Below the pieces are notes generated by a model. It had not been told where the DNA came from. It ran no database searches and was given only the letters and a program-made list of their open reading frames with translations. From positions 2,619,501 through 2,683,500 of the forward strand of contig NZ_CP049057.1 in assembly GCF_011044175.1 (NCBI RefSeq): 64,000 bases of DNA, given 5' to 3'. The stretch's first letter is position 1. Every line of letters begins with the position of its first letter. The stretch comes from Rasiella rasia. Lineage in GTDB: Bacteria > Bacteroidota > Bacteroidia > Flavobacteriales > Flavobacteriaceae. The position numbers and the translations under genes were made by a program. Positions 54,868 through 63,507 of this stretch are shown here, in pieces.

Positions 54868-55665
54868 TTATTTCTTTGGTTGGTTATTTGTGAATTGGTG
54901 GAGTGTTTTTCCGTCATAAATATACAGGAAATCTTGCGTAAGGTGCAACTGTTTTATGGTTATTTCGGGCAACGGTACTGTTTTTCCTGTATTAGGTTTT
55001 TCAGTTAATTGAACAGCAGGTTCCTCAAAATATATAAGCTTATTTTCTTTTACAACCCAAACATTTTCATTTTTCTGAACAAGATAAGAAGCGTTGTCTA
55101 TGGGAACTTCAGAAAGAAAACTTCCGTAAACATTATAGGTTACTAGTTTGTCTTCAAACAACACATAGCAGTAGTTAAAATTACTTGTCATGGCCTGAGG
55201 TCTGCCTTCCATTGGCAAAGATGTCTGCAAAGCACGTTGTTGTCTGTAGTCGTATAACTCTAACTGCTGGCTATCTGTGTTAAAAAGCCATAATCTATTG
55301 TTACCTGCATTTCCTGCATTCGAGATATTTACAAAACTAGCTAGATTATTGAAGTTAATACGCTCTATTTCATTAAGTCTATTGTCTATAAAAACTACCG
55401 TGTTGGTTTGCTCATAAAACAACATGATTTTAAGCGGGTTAATAATATCTACCTTAGCCAGTGGCCCTAATGAAAAGTCCTTGAATACAAAATTGCCATC
55501 GGGCCCTTGTTTGTAAAAAGCCATTTCATTAATAAAATAATGGTTGGTGTATGCATCTGAACCAACATAAAAATCGGCATTTAAATCTTTGGTAGTTTGT
55601 GCTTTAGGCGCTTGACCATTGCACAAAAAGCTTGTAAATAAAAGGCAGATAAGAATCACTCTCAT
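54868..55665 (-). CDS. Exported protein of unknown function, propeller-like
   Basis: This is a 265-residue protein. The ATG at 55665 (MRVILICLLFTSFLCNGQ) opens a signal peptide; an earlier in-frame codon would not. The mature part is beta-rich, with repeats of the kind NPLKIMLFYEQTNTVVFIDNRLNEIERINF, NRLWLFNTDSQQLELYDYRQQ and YCYVLFEDKLVTYNVYGSFLSEV, which suggest propeller blades. No catalytic or binding motif was recognised. It sits between a response regulator gene and a deoxynucleoside kinase gene on the same strand. Confidence 0.75.
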   Translation of the reverse strand: MRVILICLLFTSFLCNGQAPKAQTTKDLNADFYVGSDAYTNHYFINEMAFYKQGPDGNFVFKDFSLGPLAKVDIINPLKIMLFYEQTNTVVFIDNRLNEIERINFNNLASFVNISNAGNAGNNRLWLFNTDSQQLELYDYRQQRALQTSLPMEGRPQAMTSNFNYCYVLFEDKLVTYNVYGSFLSEVPIDNASYLVQKNENVWVVKENKLIYFEEPAVQLTEKPNTGKTVPLPEITIKQLHLTQDFLYIYDGKTLHQFTNNQPKK

Positions 55666-55695
55666 AATAGGCAAGGTACAAAATACAGGCCACAA

Positions 55696-56379
55696 TTAAT
55701 AGACAAGCTTATAACCGTACCCACGCACATTTATTATTTGAATGCGCTCATCTTTTTTAAGTTTTTTTCGAAGTCGGGTAATAAATACATCCATACTTCT
55801 TCCCGAGAAGAAATCGTCGTTGTTCCATAGTTTTTTCAAAATTACGGAACGGTCTAGTACTTCATTTTTATTGTTATTAAGATGATACAATAAATGAGCC
55901 TCTCTATGAGTAAGTGGCTTTATCTCTTCTTCTTCAAACTGAAGTGTCTGTTTTTTAAAATGGAATCGATAGTTTCCAATGGTGTAAATGGTATCACTGT
56001 TTTGAAGTTTGTGTCGTTGTAGTAAATTATCCATGCGCACAATAAGCTCTTCCATACTAAAGGGCTTTTTAAGATAATCATTGCCCCCAATGCTAAATCC
56101 TTCAACCACATCTGCAGTTTGCGATTTTGCCGTTAAAAAGAGAATAGGAATTCTTTTATCTTCCTTTCGTACTTCTTTAGCTACTGTAAAACCGTCTTTT
56201 TTCGGCATCATTACATCTAGCACAAGCAAATCTGGCTTCTTTTGTTGGTATGCTTGTAATGCTTCCTCGCCATTGGCGCAAAACACCACATTAAAGTTTC
56301 GAGTTTCAAGACTCTCTTTAATAATCATACCAAGTGAGGCTTCGTCTTCTGCGAGGAGTATGGTTGGGTTTTTGTTCAT
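55696..56379 (-). CDS. OmpR/PhoB-type response regulator
   Basis: This 227-residue regulator has a receiver domain with Asp55 (LLVLDVMMPKKDGF), Glu11/Asp12 (AEDE), Thr/Lys switch (FLTAK, KKPFSMEEL) and a winged-helix effector domain (KPLTHREAHLLYHL..., FSGRSMDVFITRLRKKLKKDERIQIINVRGYGYKL). Its start overlaps the kinase stop by 4 bases. It is likely to control the divergent GLPGLI/TonB receptor genes (inference from position). Confidence 0.94.
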   Translation of the reverse strand: MNKNPTILLAEDEASLGMIIKESLETRNFNVVFCANGEEALQAYQQKKPDLLVLDVMMPKKDGFTVAKEVRKEDKRIPILFLTAKSQTADVVEGFSIGGNDYLKKPFSMEELIVRMDNLLQRHKLQNSDTIYTIGNYRFHFKKQTLQFEEEEIKPLTHREAHLLYHLNNNKNEVLDRSVILKKLWNNDDFFSGRSMDVFITRLRKKLKKDERIQIINVRGYGYKLVY

Positions 56380-57878
56380 AGCGGTAAGACAATAGTAAAA
56401 TTAGTAGGTTGTGTTTGTACTGAAATTGTACCTCCATGTTTTTCTACAATTACTTTGGTGTAGTACAGGCCAATTCCAAAGCCTTTTATATTGTGAGTGT
56501 TGCCTTTTGGAACGCGATAAAATTTATCGAAAATTTGCTTTCCTTGCGCTGCAGTTAAATCTCGACCATTGTCTGTAATAGAAATCTCAATAGCATTATT
56601 TTTTCGAATCAGGGATATATTAATTTCATTACCACCATATTTCAATGCATTGTCTACGATATTATTGATTGCATTTTCAAAGTGAAAGGTGTCTACTTCG
56701 TATATAAGTGTGGGTTCTTTAGTAGAAAAACGTAATTGTTTGTCAGGAACGTTTAGCCGTTCTCTAGCGGCGATGGTATCAAGAAGTTGTACAATATCTA
56801 CTGCTTCAAAGTTTAGTTTTAACTGTTCACTATCTAAAGTTGCAGTTTCTAGTAGCTTTTCTACCATGCCATTTAATTTTTCAACTTGAGACATAGAAAC
56901 TGAGGCGTACTTCATAGTTTTCTCGGGATCGTTATTTTTATTAAAAACCTGAATACCCTCCATTGCTGCGCCAATTGTTGCCAACGGGGTTTTAAATTCG
57001 TGTGTGATATTGCTAATCAAATCATTTTTTACTTCGGCAAGTTGTTTTTGCCGATTGATAATTTTAAATAGATACAGCAAACACGCAATTACCGAGACCA
57101 CAAAAATTAAAGATAGCAGCAACCCGATAGTGTTTCGTTTTAAAATAGCTAGCGTGCTATTGCTAATGGCCATTTTTAAGGTGCTTCCTAGGGGTAAATA
57201 ACTTGAAGTAGATGCGGTTTCCAACGCATTTTTAGCTACCGAACCTGTCTTTAAAATTTGCTCGCTGCCCGCATCGGGTTTGTAGATTAGACTGTAAGAG
57301 GCTGTAATATTTTTGCGTTGTAACTCTGCTGCTACCATTTTATTAAGTACAGGCAATTGCAAAGAATCTGTAGCAATAGCATAAATAACACGTGTGGTTA
57401 ATGAGGCCAACGGATTTTCATTGAAGGTATCTTGGGTCATACTCCAACGAACCATATTCTTTCTGGTAGTACCATCTATTTGTAGTTTCTTAAACAAGGT
57501 GTCGTGATTGCTACCTGAATCGCCAGAAAAGATTGAAATTGCCTGCATGTCACCCCCTTCTAACACTTCAACCATTACGCTGTCTGTTTTTCCGGGATGT
57601 GTAATATAATTCTTATCGAGGGTGCTAAAAATACTATCAAGTTTCTGAACATCCATCTCTTCTGGGCCTTGCGAAAATGAAAAACCAAGAATATTTTCTT
57701 CGGCCAAATCTGCATAATATGTATTTACAGCGTTGTCTAAACCAATCTGTGCTTCATTGATAAACTGTTGTTTGTCTATTTGGTAATTTTTATAATTAAA
57801 ATAGCCCTGAATACCTAGGGTAACCAAAATAGTGGCTACTATAAAAAATAAAATGGTCTTGTAATGACGCTTTTGCAT
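56376..57878 (-). CDS. Sensor histidine kinase (HisKA/HATPase_c)
   Basis: This 500-residue kinase has transmembrane helices at about 9-25 and about 250-272, bracketing a periplasmic sensor of about 220 residues. Then follow HisKA with phospho-acceptor His293 (ISNITHEFKTPLATIG) and HATPase_c (NNIVDNALKYGG, SITDNG, GFGIGLYYTKVIVEKHGG). It pairs with the OmpR-type regulator next to it. It starts 123 bp from the divergent first GLPGLI gene. Confidence 0.94.
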   Translation of the reverse strand: MQKRHYKTILFFIVATILVTLGIQGYFNYKNYQIDKQQFINEAQIGLDNAVNTYYADLAEENILGFSFSQGPEEMDVQKLDSIFSTLDKNYITHPGKTDSVMVEVLEGGDMQAISIFSGDSGSNHDTLFKKLQIDGTTRKNMVRWSMTQDTFNENPLASLTTRVIYAIATDSLQLPVLNKMVAAELQRKNITASYSLIYKPDAGSEQILKTGSVAKNALETASTSSYLPLGSTLKMAISNSTLAILKRNTIGLLLSLIFVVSVIACLLYLFKIINRQKQLAEVKNDLISNITHEFKTPLATIGAAMEGIQVFNKNNDPEKTMKYASVSMSQVEKLNGMVEKLLETATLDSEQLKLNFEAVDIVQLLDTIAARERLNVPDKQLRFSTKEPTLIYEVDTFHFENAINNIVDNALKYGGNEINISLIRKNNAIEISITDNGRDLTAAQGKQIFDKFYRVPKGNTHNIKGFGIGLYYTKVIVEKHGGTISVQTQPTNFTIVLPL

Positions 57879-58001
57879 GACTCAAAAATACAACCCTAGG
57901 GTAGTGTAAACAAATGGGTTAACACATGTTAACAGTCCTTAACCTAGTGCTTTTGTTTAATTTTTAATATTTGTACTGTTGAAATTTTAAAAACCCGAAC
58001 A

Positions 58002-58829
58002 ATGAAAACAATTTTAATAAGTCTTAGCATCATGATAGGTCTATATGCAACAAGCATGGCACAGCAGTTTGAAGGAATTGCCACCTATAAAACTGATAGA
58101 CAAGTAGATTTAGAAATGGAAAATGATGGAATGACAGATGCTATGCAAGAGCAAATTGCCGCACAATTGCGCAAGCAATTCCAGAAAGAATACACCTTAA
58201 CTTTCAATAAAAATGAATCAATTTATGAAGAGATGGAGAGTCTAGATTCGCCAGCACCAATGGCAACCGGTGGAATTAGTATTGTAATTTCGGGAGGCAC
58301 AGATGTTTTATATCGAAACATACCAGAAAATCAATACACTGTCCAAACCGAAATTAGTGGAAAAGAATTCTTAATTAAAGATGCACTGGAAACACCAGAA
58401 TGGACTTTCGAAAAGGAAACTAGAAATATAGGAAATTACACATGCTTTAAAGCAACCCGAGAAAGAGAAGTTACCGAAAAAACTATGACTAATGAAAGCG
58501 ATAGTCTTGTTGAGGTTACCAGACTAATTACTACTACCGCGTGGTATACATTAGATATCCCTGTAAAGCATGGCCCTAGCGACTTCTGGGGATTGCCCGG
58601 ACTAATTTTACAACTGGAAGAAGGAGATCTTACCATACTTTGTTCTAAAATTGTTTTAAACCCTGAAAAAGAAATAAAAATAGAAGCTCCAAGAAAAGGT
58701 AAAGAGGTTACCCAAGCAGAATTTGATGAAATTCAAGAAAAAAAGAGCAAAGAAATGATGGAGCGTTTTCAATCTGATGGCAGAAAAAAGGGAGAAAAGA
58801 GTAGCTTTTCCATAAAAATTGGCGGATAA
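58002..58829 (+). CDS. GLPGLI family exported protein (1)
   Basis: This 275-residue protein has a signal peptide ending near SMAQQ. The family motif is GPSDFWGLPGLILQLEEG, near residue 200. A conserved strand-helix region (FEGIATYKTDRQVDLEME, YTLTFNKNESIYEE, GKEFLIKDALETPEWTF, IGNYTCFKATRE) precedes it. GLPGLI proteins are periplasmic or surface proteins of unknown function, found mainly in Bacteroidota. It is first in a group of three related genes ahead of a TonB-dependent receptor. Confidence 0.9.
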   Translation: MKTILISLSIMIGLYATSMAQQFEGIATYKTDRQVDLEMENDGMTDAMQEQIAAQLRKQFQKEYTLTFNKNESIYEEMESLDSPAPMATGGISIVISGGTDVLYRNIPENQYTVQTEISGKEFLIKDALETPEWTFEKETRNIGNYTCFKATREREVTEKTMTNESDSLVEVTRLITTTAWYTLDIPVKHGPSDFWGLPGLILQLEEGDLTILCSKIVLNPEKEIKIEAPRKGKEVTQAEFDEIQEKKSKEMMERFQSDGRKKGEKSSFSIKIGG

Positions 58830-58926
58830 TTCTATTTCGTTTAAAACCTATTGCCAATAATTAAGTCTAAGTATTTTGTAACAAAAGCGGTACCTTGGTA
58901 CTAACTACACATAAAATACTTGTATT

Positions 58927-59859
58927 ATGAAAATTATATCTTTTTTAGCTGTTGCACTCTTAACTTTTAGTGGCTTCGCTCAAACCATAAGCGGTAAGGC
59001 GTATTATGAATCTAAGACCACAGTAGACATGGAAAACTTTGGGGGTCGCGAGATGAGTGAGCAGATGAAGAAAACCATAGCCGAACGAATGAAGAGTATG
59101 TTAGAGAAAACCTACATACTTACCTTTAATAATAACGAGTCTATTTATAAGGAAGAAGAAAAGTTGGAAGCTGGTGCAGGTGGTGGTTTTGGAATGATGA
59201 TGAATAGTTTTTCTGCAGGCGCGCAATATAAAAACCTAAAAGAAAATAAGATTTTAGAAGAGCGTGAGTTCTTCGGAAAGCAGTTTTTAATTAACGATAC
59301 CATTACTAATTTAGAATGGACTGTCACCGATGAAAAGCGAATGATAGGTAATTATGTTGCGGTAAAAGCAACGGCTGTTAAAAAGGTAGACGAAAATGAT
59401 TTTAGCATGGCGCGAAGAAGAAATCGCGATAGAGATAAAAAGAAAGAAGACAATACCACCGAAGAAGCCGATACAAAAGATGCTAAATCTGATGATGAAA
59501 CCGCAGACACAGACACTAAGAAAGACGATGATGACCCAATGAATGACATTGAGGTACCTAAGGAAGTAACAGTAACAGCATGGTTTACACCTCAAATACC
59601 AGTGAGTAACGGTCCTGGAGAATATGCAGGATTACCAGGCTTAATTCTTGAAATGAACGTGTACCGAACCACAATTCTATGTTCTAAAATTGTACTCAGT
59701 ACCAAAGAAGGTGAAAAAATTGAAGCACCAGATAAAGGAGACGAAGTAACTCGCGCAGAATACAACAAAATTGTAAAAGAGAAAATGGATGAGATGCGAG
59801 AAAATTTTAGAGGCCGCGGTGGACGAGGAGGTCGTGGTGGCGGACGAAGAGGGTTTTAA
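58927..59859 (+). CDS. GLPGLI family exported protein (2), with acidic linker and RGG-rich tail
   Basis: This 310-residue protein has signal peptide MKIISFLAVALLTFSGFAQ. The motif is GPGEYAGLPGLILEM. It differs from its neighbours by an insertion of about 45 residues rich in D, K, E and T (about 160-210) and by a C-terminal tail with FRGRGGRGGRGGGRRGF. Both features are low complexity. Otherwise it shares YILTFNNNESIYKE, GKQFLINDTITNLEWTV and IGNYVAVKATA with gene 1. Function unknown; the tail could bind polyanions such as nucleic acid or LPS (guess). Confidence 0.88.
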   Translation: MKIISFLAVALLTFSGFAQTISGKAYYESKTTVDMENFGGREMSEQMKKTIAERMKSMLEKTYILTFNNNESIYKEEEKLEAGAGGGFGMMMNSFSAGAQYKNLKENKILEEREFFGKQFLINDTITNLEWTVTDEKRMIGNYVAVKATAVKKVDENDFSMARRRNRDRDKKKEDNTTEEADTKDAKSDDETADTDTKKDDDDPMNDIEVPKEVTVTAWFTPQIPVSNGPGEYAGLPGLILEMNVYRTTILCSKIVLSTKEGEKIEAPDKGDEVTRAEYNKIVKEKMDEMRENFRGRGGRGGRGGGRRGF

Positions 59860-59918
59860 TTACGCGTTGTGAGTCTTATTTCTAACAATAATTTTATAGT
59901 ACATATTAAGTATAAGCT

Positions 59919-60668
59919 ATGAAAATGTTTTTAAAAATTCTACTTGTTGTTATCTGCGGGCAAGGGGCGATGGCACAAGAAATTAGTGGCGAAGCCATCT
60001 ATGTATTAAAGAAGAAAATTGATCTTGATCAGAACATTTCCGAAGAAGAGAAGACCAAAAAAGAAGAACGGCTAAAGAAGTTGTACGAGAAAAAGATGCA
60101 ACTAAAATTTAATACGAAAGCGTCTTTCTATAAAGAAATGCCTACACTTCTTGCTGAAGAAAACGCGATGTACAGACTGGGTTTTATTGGCGGATCTGGA
60201 GGCTATATTTCTAACGGAATTTATAAAAATATTGAAGCAGATAGTCTCGTTGAACAGCGAGAGTTTTTAGGAAAGTTGTTTTTAGTAAAAGACAATGTGC
60301 CAGAATTAGACTGGGAATTAAAGGAAAAAGCAAAAAAAATAGGAAACTACGATGCCTTTATGGCAACGGCAGTGGTGCAATTGGAAATTGATAATAGTGC
60401 TAATCCGTTAAAGAAAATAGAAGCTAACTATATTATGACTGCATGGTATACACCTCAGATTCCAGTGGCACATGGCCCAGATGTTTTTTACGGATTACCT
60501 GGTTTAATATTAGAAGTTCATTTAAAAGATACTGTCCTATTATGCGAAAAAGTAACGCTTGAATTAGGGAACAATGTATCTATAGATATACCAACGACAG
60601 GTGAGGTGGTAACCCTTGCGAAATATAACCAAATAGTCGTTCAAAAATTAAAAGAACGAGAAAACTAA
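59919..60668 (+). CDS. GLPGLI family exported protein (3)
   Basis: This 249-residue protein has signal peptide MKMFLKILLVVICGQGAMAQ. The motif is GPDVFYGLPGLILEV. It shares MQLKFNTKASFYKEMP, GKLFLVKDNVPELDWEL and IGNYDAFMATAV with genes 1 and 2, but has no acidic insertion or RGG tail. It is 15 bp before the TonB-dependent receptor, so translational coupling or at least one transcript is likely. Confidence 0.9.
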   Translation: MKMFLKILLVVICGQGAMAQEISGEAIYVLKKKIDLDQNISEEEKTKKEERLKKLYEKKMQLKFNTKASFYKEMPTLLAEENAMYRLGFIGGSGGYISNGIYKNIEADSLVEQREFLGKLFLVKDNVPELDWELKEKAKKIGNYDAFMATAVVQLEIDNSANPLKKIEANYIMTAWYTPQIPVAHGPDVFYGLPGLILEVHLKDTVLLCEKVTLELGNNVSIDIPTTGEVVTLAKYNQIVVQKLKEREN

Positions 60669-60683
60669 AACTAACAAATAAGC

Positions 60684-63410
60684 ATGAAAAAAATACTTTG
60701 GGCTATTGTCCTTCTCTGCACGCTATCTGTAACAGCCCAAAGCATTAAAGTGCGAGGGGTTATAAAAGACACGCTTTCTCAGCCCTTAGAATTTGCCAAT
60801 GTAGTAGCTACTGTTACAAGTAATGGCACCATAGAATCGTATGGAATCACCAACGAAAAAGGGATGTACCAATTAGACCTTCCTAAAGGCGAAAGCTACA
60901 CCTTAAAAGCAAGTTTTTTAGGTTTTGAAACTCAAGAAAAAAGTGTAACAGTTGGCGAAGATGACGACGATAGAACTCTAGATTTTATTCTGAAATCGCT
61001 CGCAGCCGAACTAGACGGCGTTGAAATTGTCTATGAAATGCCAGTGACTGTAAAAGGAGATACCATTGTATACAACGCCGACAGTTTTACCACAGGTGAT
61101 GAACGCAAGCTAGGAGACGTAATGGAAAAATTACCTGGGGTTGAAATTAATGACGATGGTGAGATACAGGTAGAAGGCAAGACAGTTCAAAAAGTAATGG
61201 TAGAAGGCAAAGATTTTTTTGATGGCGATTCAAAATTGGCAACAAAAAACATCCCAGCAGACGCAGTAGATAAAGTAGAAGTGCTTCGAAATTATAATGA
61301 GGTTGGACAAATGAGAGGCCTGGGGAATGATCAAGATAATGTAGCAATTAATATTAGGCTGAAAGAAGGGAAGAAGAATTTCTGGTTTGGAGAAGTTACA
61401 GCCGGAGGTGGTGTTGTAGGTGAAGAGGAGGTAGGCTATTTAGCACATCCCAAACTGTTTTACTATAGTCCAGAATACAGTTTGAACTTTATAACAGATT
61501 TTAATAATATTGGGGAAGTGCCATTTACTTTCAGGGACTATTTTAATTTTACTGGAGGCTTCCGAAATTTTAATCGTGGAGGAGGAACGACATTTCAAGT
61601 AAGTGAAAGTGACCTTGGTTTTGCTGTTGCGCAGAACAATCGTGCCAATGAAATAGAAACTAAATTCCTTGCAGGAAATTTCAGCTGGAAAGCAGGGAAA
61701 AGTCTTGATGTAAGTGGTTTCGGGATCTTATCAGACAATCGCACCAATATCGTAACTAATTCTATTCGTCAATACATTGCTTCGGGAACTACAGAAAATA
61801 CCGCTAGTACAAGCGATCAACGTAGCCAATTGGCCATGTTAAAATTGAGTAGCGTATACAAGCCAAACACCAATTTGCAGATAGATTACGACGCGTTGGT
61901 AAAAACATCTAAAGTTACCGAGCAAGACAATACACTATCTCAATTTGAAGGGGTATCTAACAATATTGAAGAAAATTTGGAGAATAAACCTGCGTCTATC
62001 AATCAGAATGTAAATGCATACTATACATTAAATGACAAGAATATTTTCGCTGGGCAAGTTCAACATTTGTATCAAGATGAAGATCCATTTTATAATGCAA
62101 TTACCGATATTTTACCATTTGCAGGAATTATACCGGCAGACACAACACAAAATAGATTTAATACCAACCAACAAAAAAACATTATCACCAACAAGCTTGA
62201 TGCTAAGGTAGATTACTACTATGTTTTAAATAATACCAGTAATCTTAATTTTACCTTGGGTAATACATACAGCAATCAGCTTTTCGACTCAAGTATATTT
62301 CAAGTATTAGACAACGGAAGTCAGCTTAATTTTAATGCTACACCAGCCATTCAAGGAACTACTTTGCCATTGGTTAACGACGTAAATTATACGTTCTCTG
62401 ATGCCTTCTTAGGAGCCCATTACAAGCTTAAAACTGGAAAATTTATAATTACTCCTGGGGTAACGCTTCATAACTACAACTTAAAAGACAACCAGTTGGG
62501 CACCGAAAACACGCAAAACGAATGGAAAGTATTACCCGACTTTAATGCTATTTTTAATATTAAGAAAAGTGAGAGCCTTAGGTTTAATTATGCAATTACA
62601 GCACAGTATTCTGACGTTAATGATTATGCTGAAGCGTTTGTGTTTAGTAATTATAATAGGCTGTTTCGCGGAAATAGGAATTTAGAAAACTCATTGTCTC
62701 ACACGTATAATTTAACCTATTTCAGTTTTAATCTGTTCAATTATACCAATGTAAGTGGAAATGTAAGCTATTCACGTAGTATAAATGGCTTTAAGAGCAA
62801 TACAGAGCTCATTGCTATTAACCAAGTAAGTAGCCCGTTTAACATTGATAGCAATTTTCCAGATGAAACAATTTCTGCCTTCGGAAGATTTAGCAAGCGT
62901 GTCAAGAAATTGCAATTTAATCTACAGGGTAATTTTGCGCTAAACAAATTTAACAACCTTATAAACAATCAAATTTTAGAAAGTGAAAGTATCACTCAGA
63001 GTTATCGAGGGAGTGTGCGAAGTAGTTTTAGAGAATGGCCTAATTTTGAAGTAGGGTATAGGCTTACCGTAAACAACTATGATAATGGTGGTAACGCGCA
63101 GATATTTTATACACAGCGCCCATATGCTAACGTAGATATCAACTTCTTAAAAGATTTTACCCTCAGCGCCGAGTGGGATTACTATAATTATTCAAATGAT
63201 GAGCGTACTGTAGAAAATACCTATTCGTTCTTTAATGCCAACCTTTATTACCAAAAAGGCGATAGTCCGTGGGAGTTTAGAATACAGGCAGATAATATAT
63301 TAGATACCGAATTTACAAATAACGATAGCTTTAGTGATCAATTTAATACTACTTCGCAATATTTTGTATTACCAAGAATTATGATGCTGGTAATTAAATA
63401 CGATTTGTAA
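60684..63410 (+). CDS. TonB-dependent receptor-like outer-membrane beta-barrel protein with carboxypeptidase-regulatory domain
   Basis: This 908-residue protein has signal peptide MKKILWAIVLLCTLSVTAQ. Residues about 20-110 form a CarboxypepD_reg-like domain (IKVRGVIKDTLSQPLEFANVVATV). The plug region is about 115-230 (DTIVYNADSFTTGDERKLGDVMEKLPGVEINDDGEIQVEGKTVQKVMVEGKDFF, ADAVDKVEVLRNYNEVGQMRG). A beta-barrel follows to the C-terminus, ending LVIKYDL. It is in operon with three GLPGLI genes. It probably imports, or helps present, an unidentified ligand. Confidence 0.9.
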   Translation: MKKILWAIVLLCTLSVTAQSIKVRGVIKDTLSQPLEFANVVATVTSNGTIESYGITNEKGMYQLDLPKGESYTLKASFLGFETQEKSVTVGEDDDDRTLDFILKSLAAELDGVEIVYEMPVTVKGDTIVYNADSFTTGDERKLGDVMEKLPGVEINDDGEIQVEGKTVQKVMVEGKDFFDGDSKLATKNIPADAVDKVEVLRNYNEVGQMRGLGNDQDNVAINIRLKEGKKNFWFGEVTAGGGVVGEEEVGYLAHPKLFYYSPEYSLNFITDFNNIGEVPFTFRDYFNFTGGFRNFNRGGGTTFQVSESDLGFAVAQNNRANEIETKFLAGNFSWKAGKSLDVSGFGILSDNRTNIVTNSIRQYIASGTTENTASTSDQRSQLAMLKLSSVYKPNTNLQIDYDALVKTSKVTEQDNTLSQFEGVSNNIEENLENKPASINQNVNAYYTLNDKNIFAGQVQHLYQDEDPFYNAITDILPFAGIIPADTTQNRFNTNQQKNIITNKLDAKVDYYYVLNNTSNLNFTLGNTYSNQLFDSSIFQVLDNGSQLNFNATPAIQGTTLPLVNDVNYTFSDAFLGAHYKLKTGKFIITPGVTLHNYNLKDNQLGTENTQNEWKVLPDFNAIFNIKKSESLRFNYAITAQYSDVNDYAEAFVFSNYNRLFRGNRNLENSLSHTYNLTYFSFNLFNYTNVSGNVSYSRSINGFKSNTELIAINQVSSPFNIDSNFPDETISAFGRFSKRVKKLQFNLQGNFALNKFNNLINNQILESESITQSYRGSVRSSFREWPNFEVGYRLTVNNYDNGGNAQIFYTQRPYANVDINFLKDFTLSAEWDYYNYSNDERTVENTYSFFNANLYYQKGDSPWEFRIQADNILDTEFTNNDSFSDQFNTTSQYFVLPRIMMLVIKYDL

Positions 63411-63435
63411 TCGCTTAAATTTCAGTATTAAACGT

Positions 63436-63465
63436 AAAAATAGGGCAACTGCCCTATTTTTTTTT
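63436..63465 (+). terminator. Terminator after the TonB-dependent receptor gene
   Basis: Aaaaatagggc (63436-63446) pairs with gccctattttt (63451-63461) around aact, followed by more T residues. It lies about 43 bases before the next start. Confidence 0.9.
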
Positions 63466-63507
63466 ATGGTTTCCCGAGTTAGTTTTATCATGTAAAAATC
63501 TAATAAT

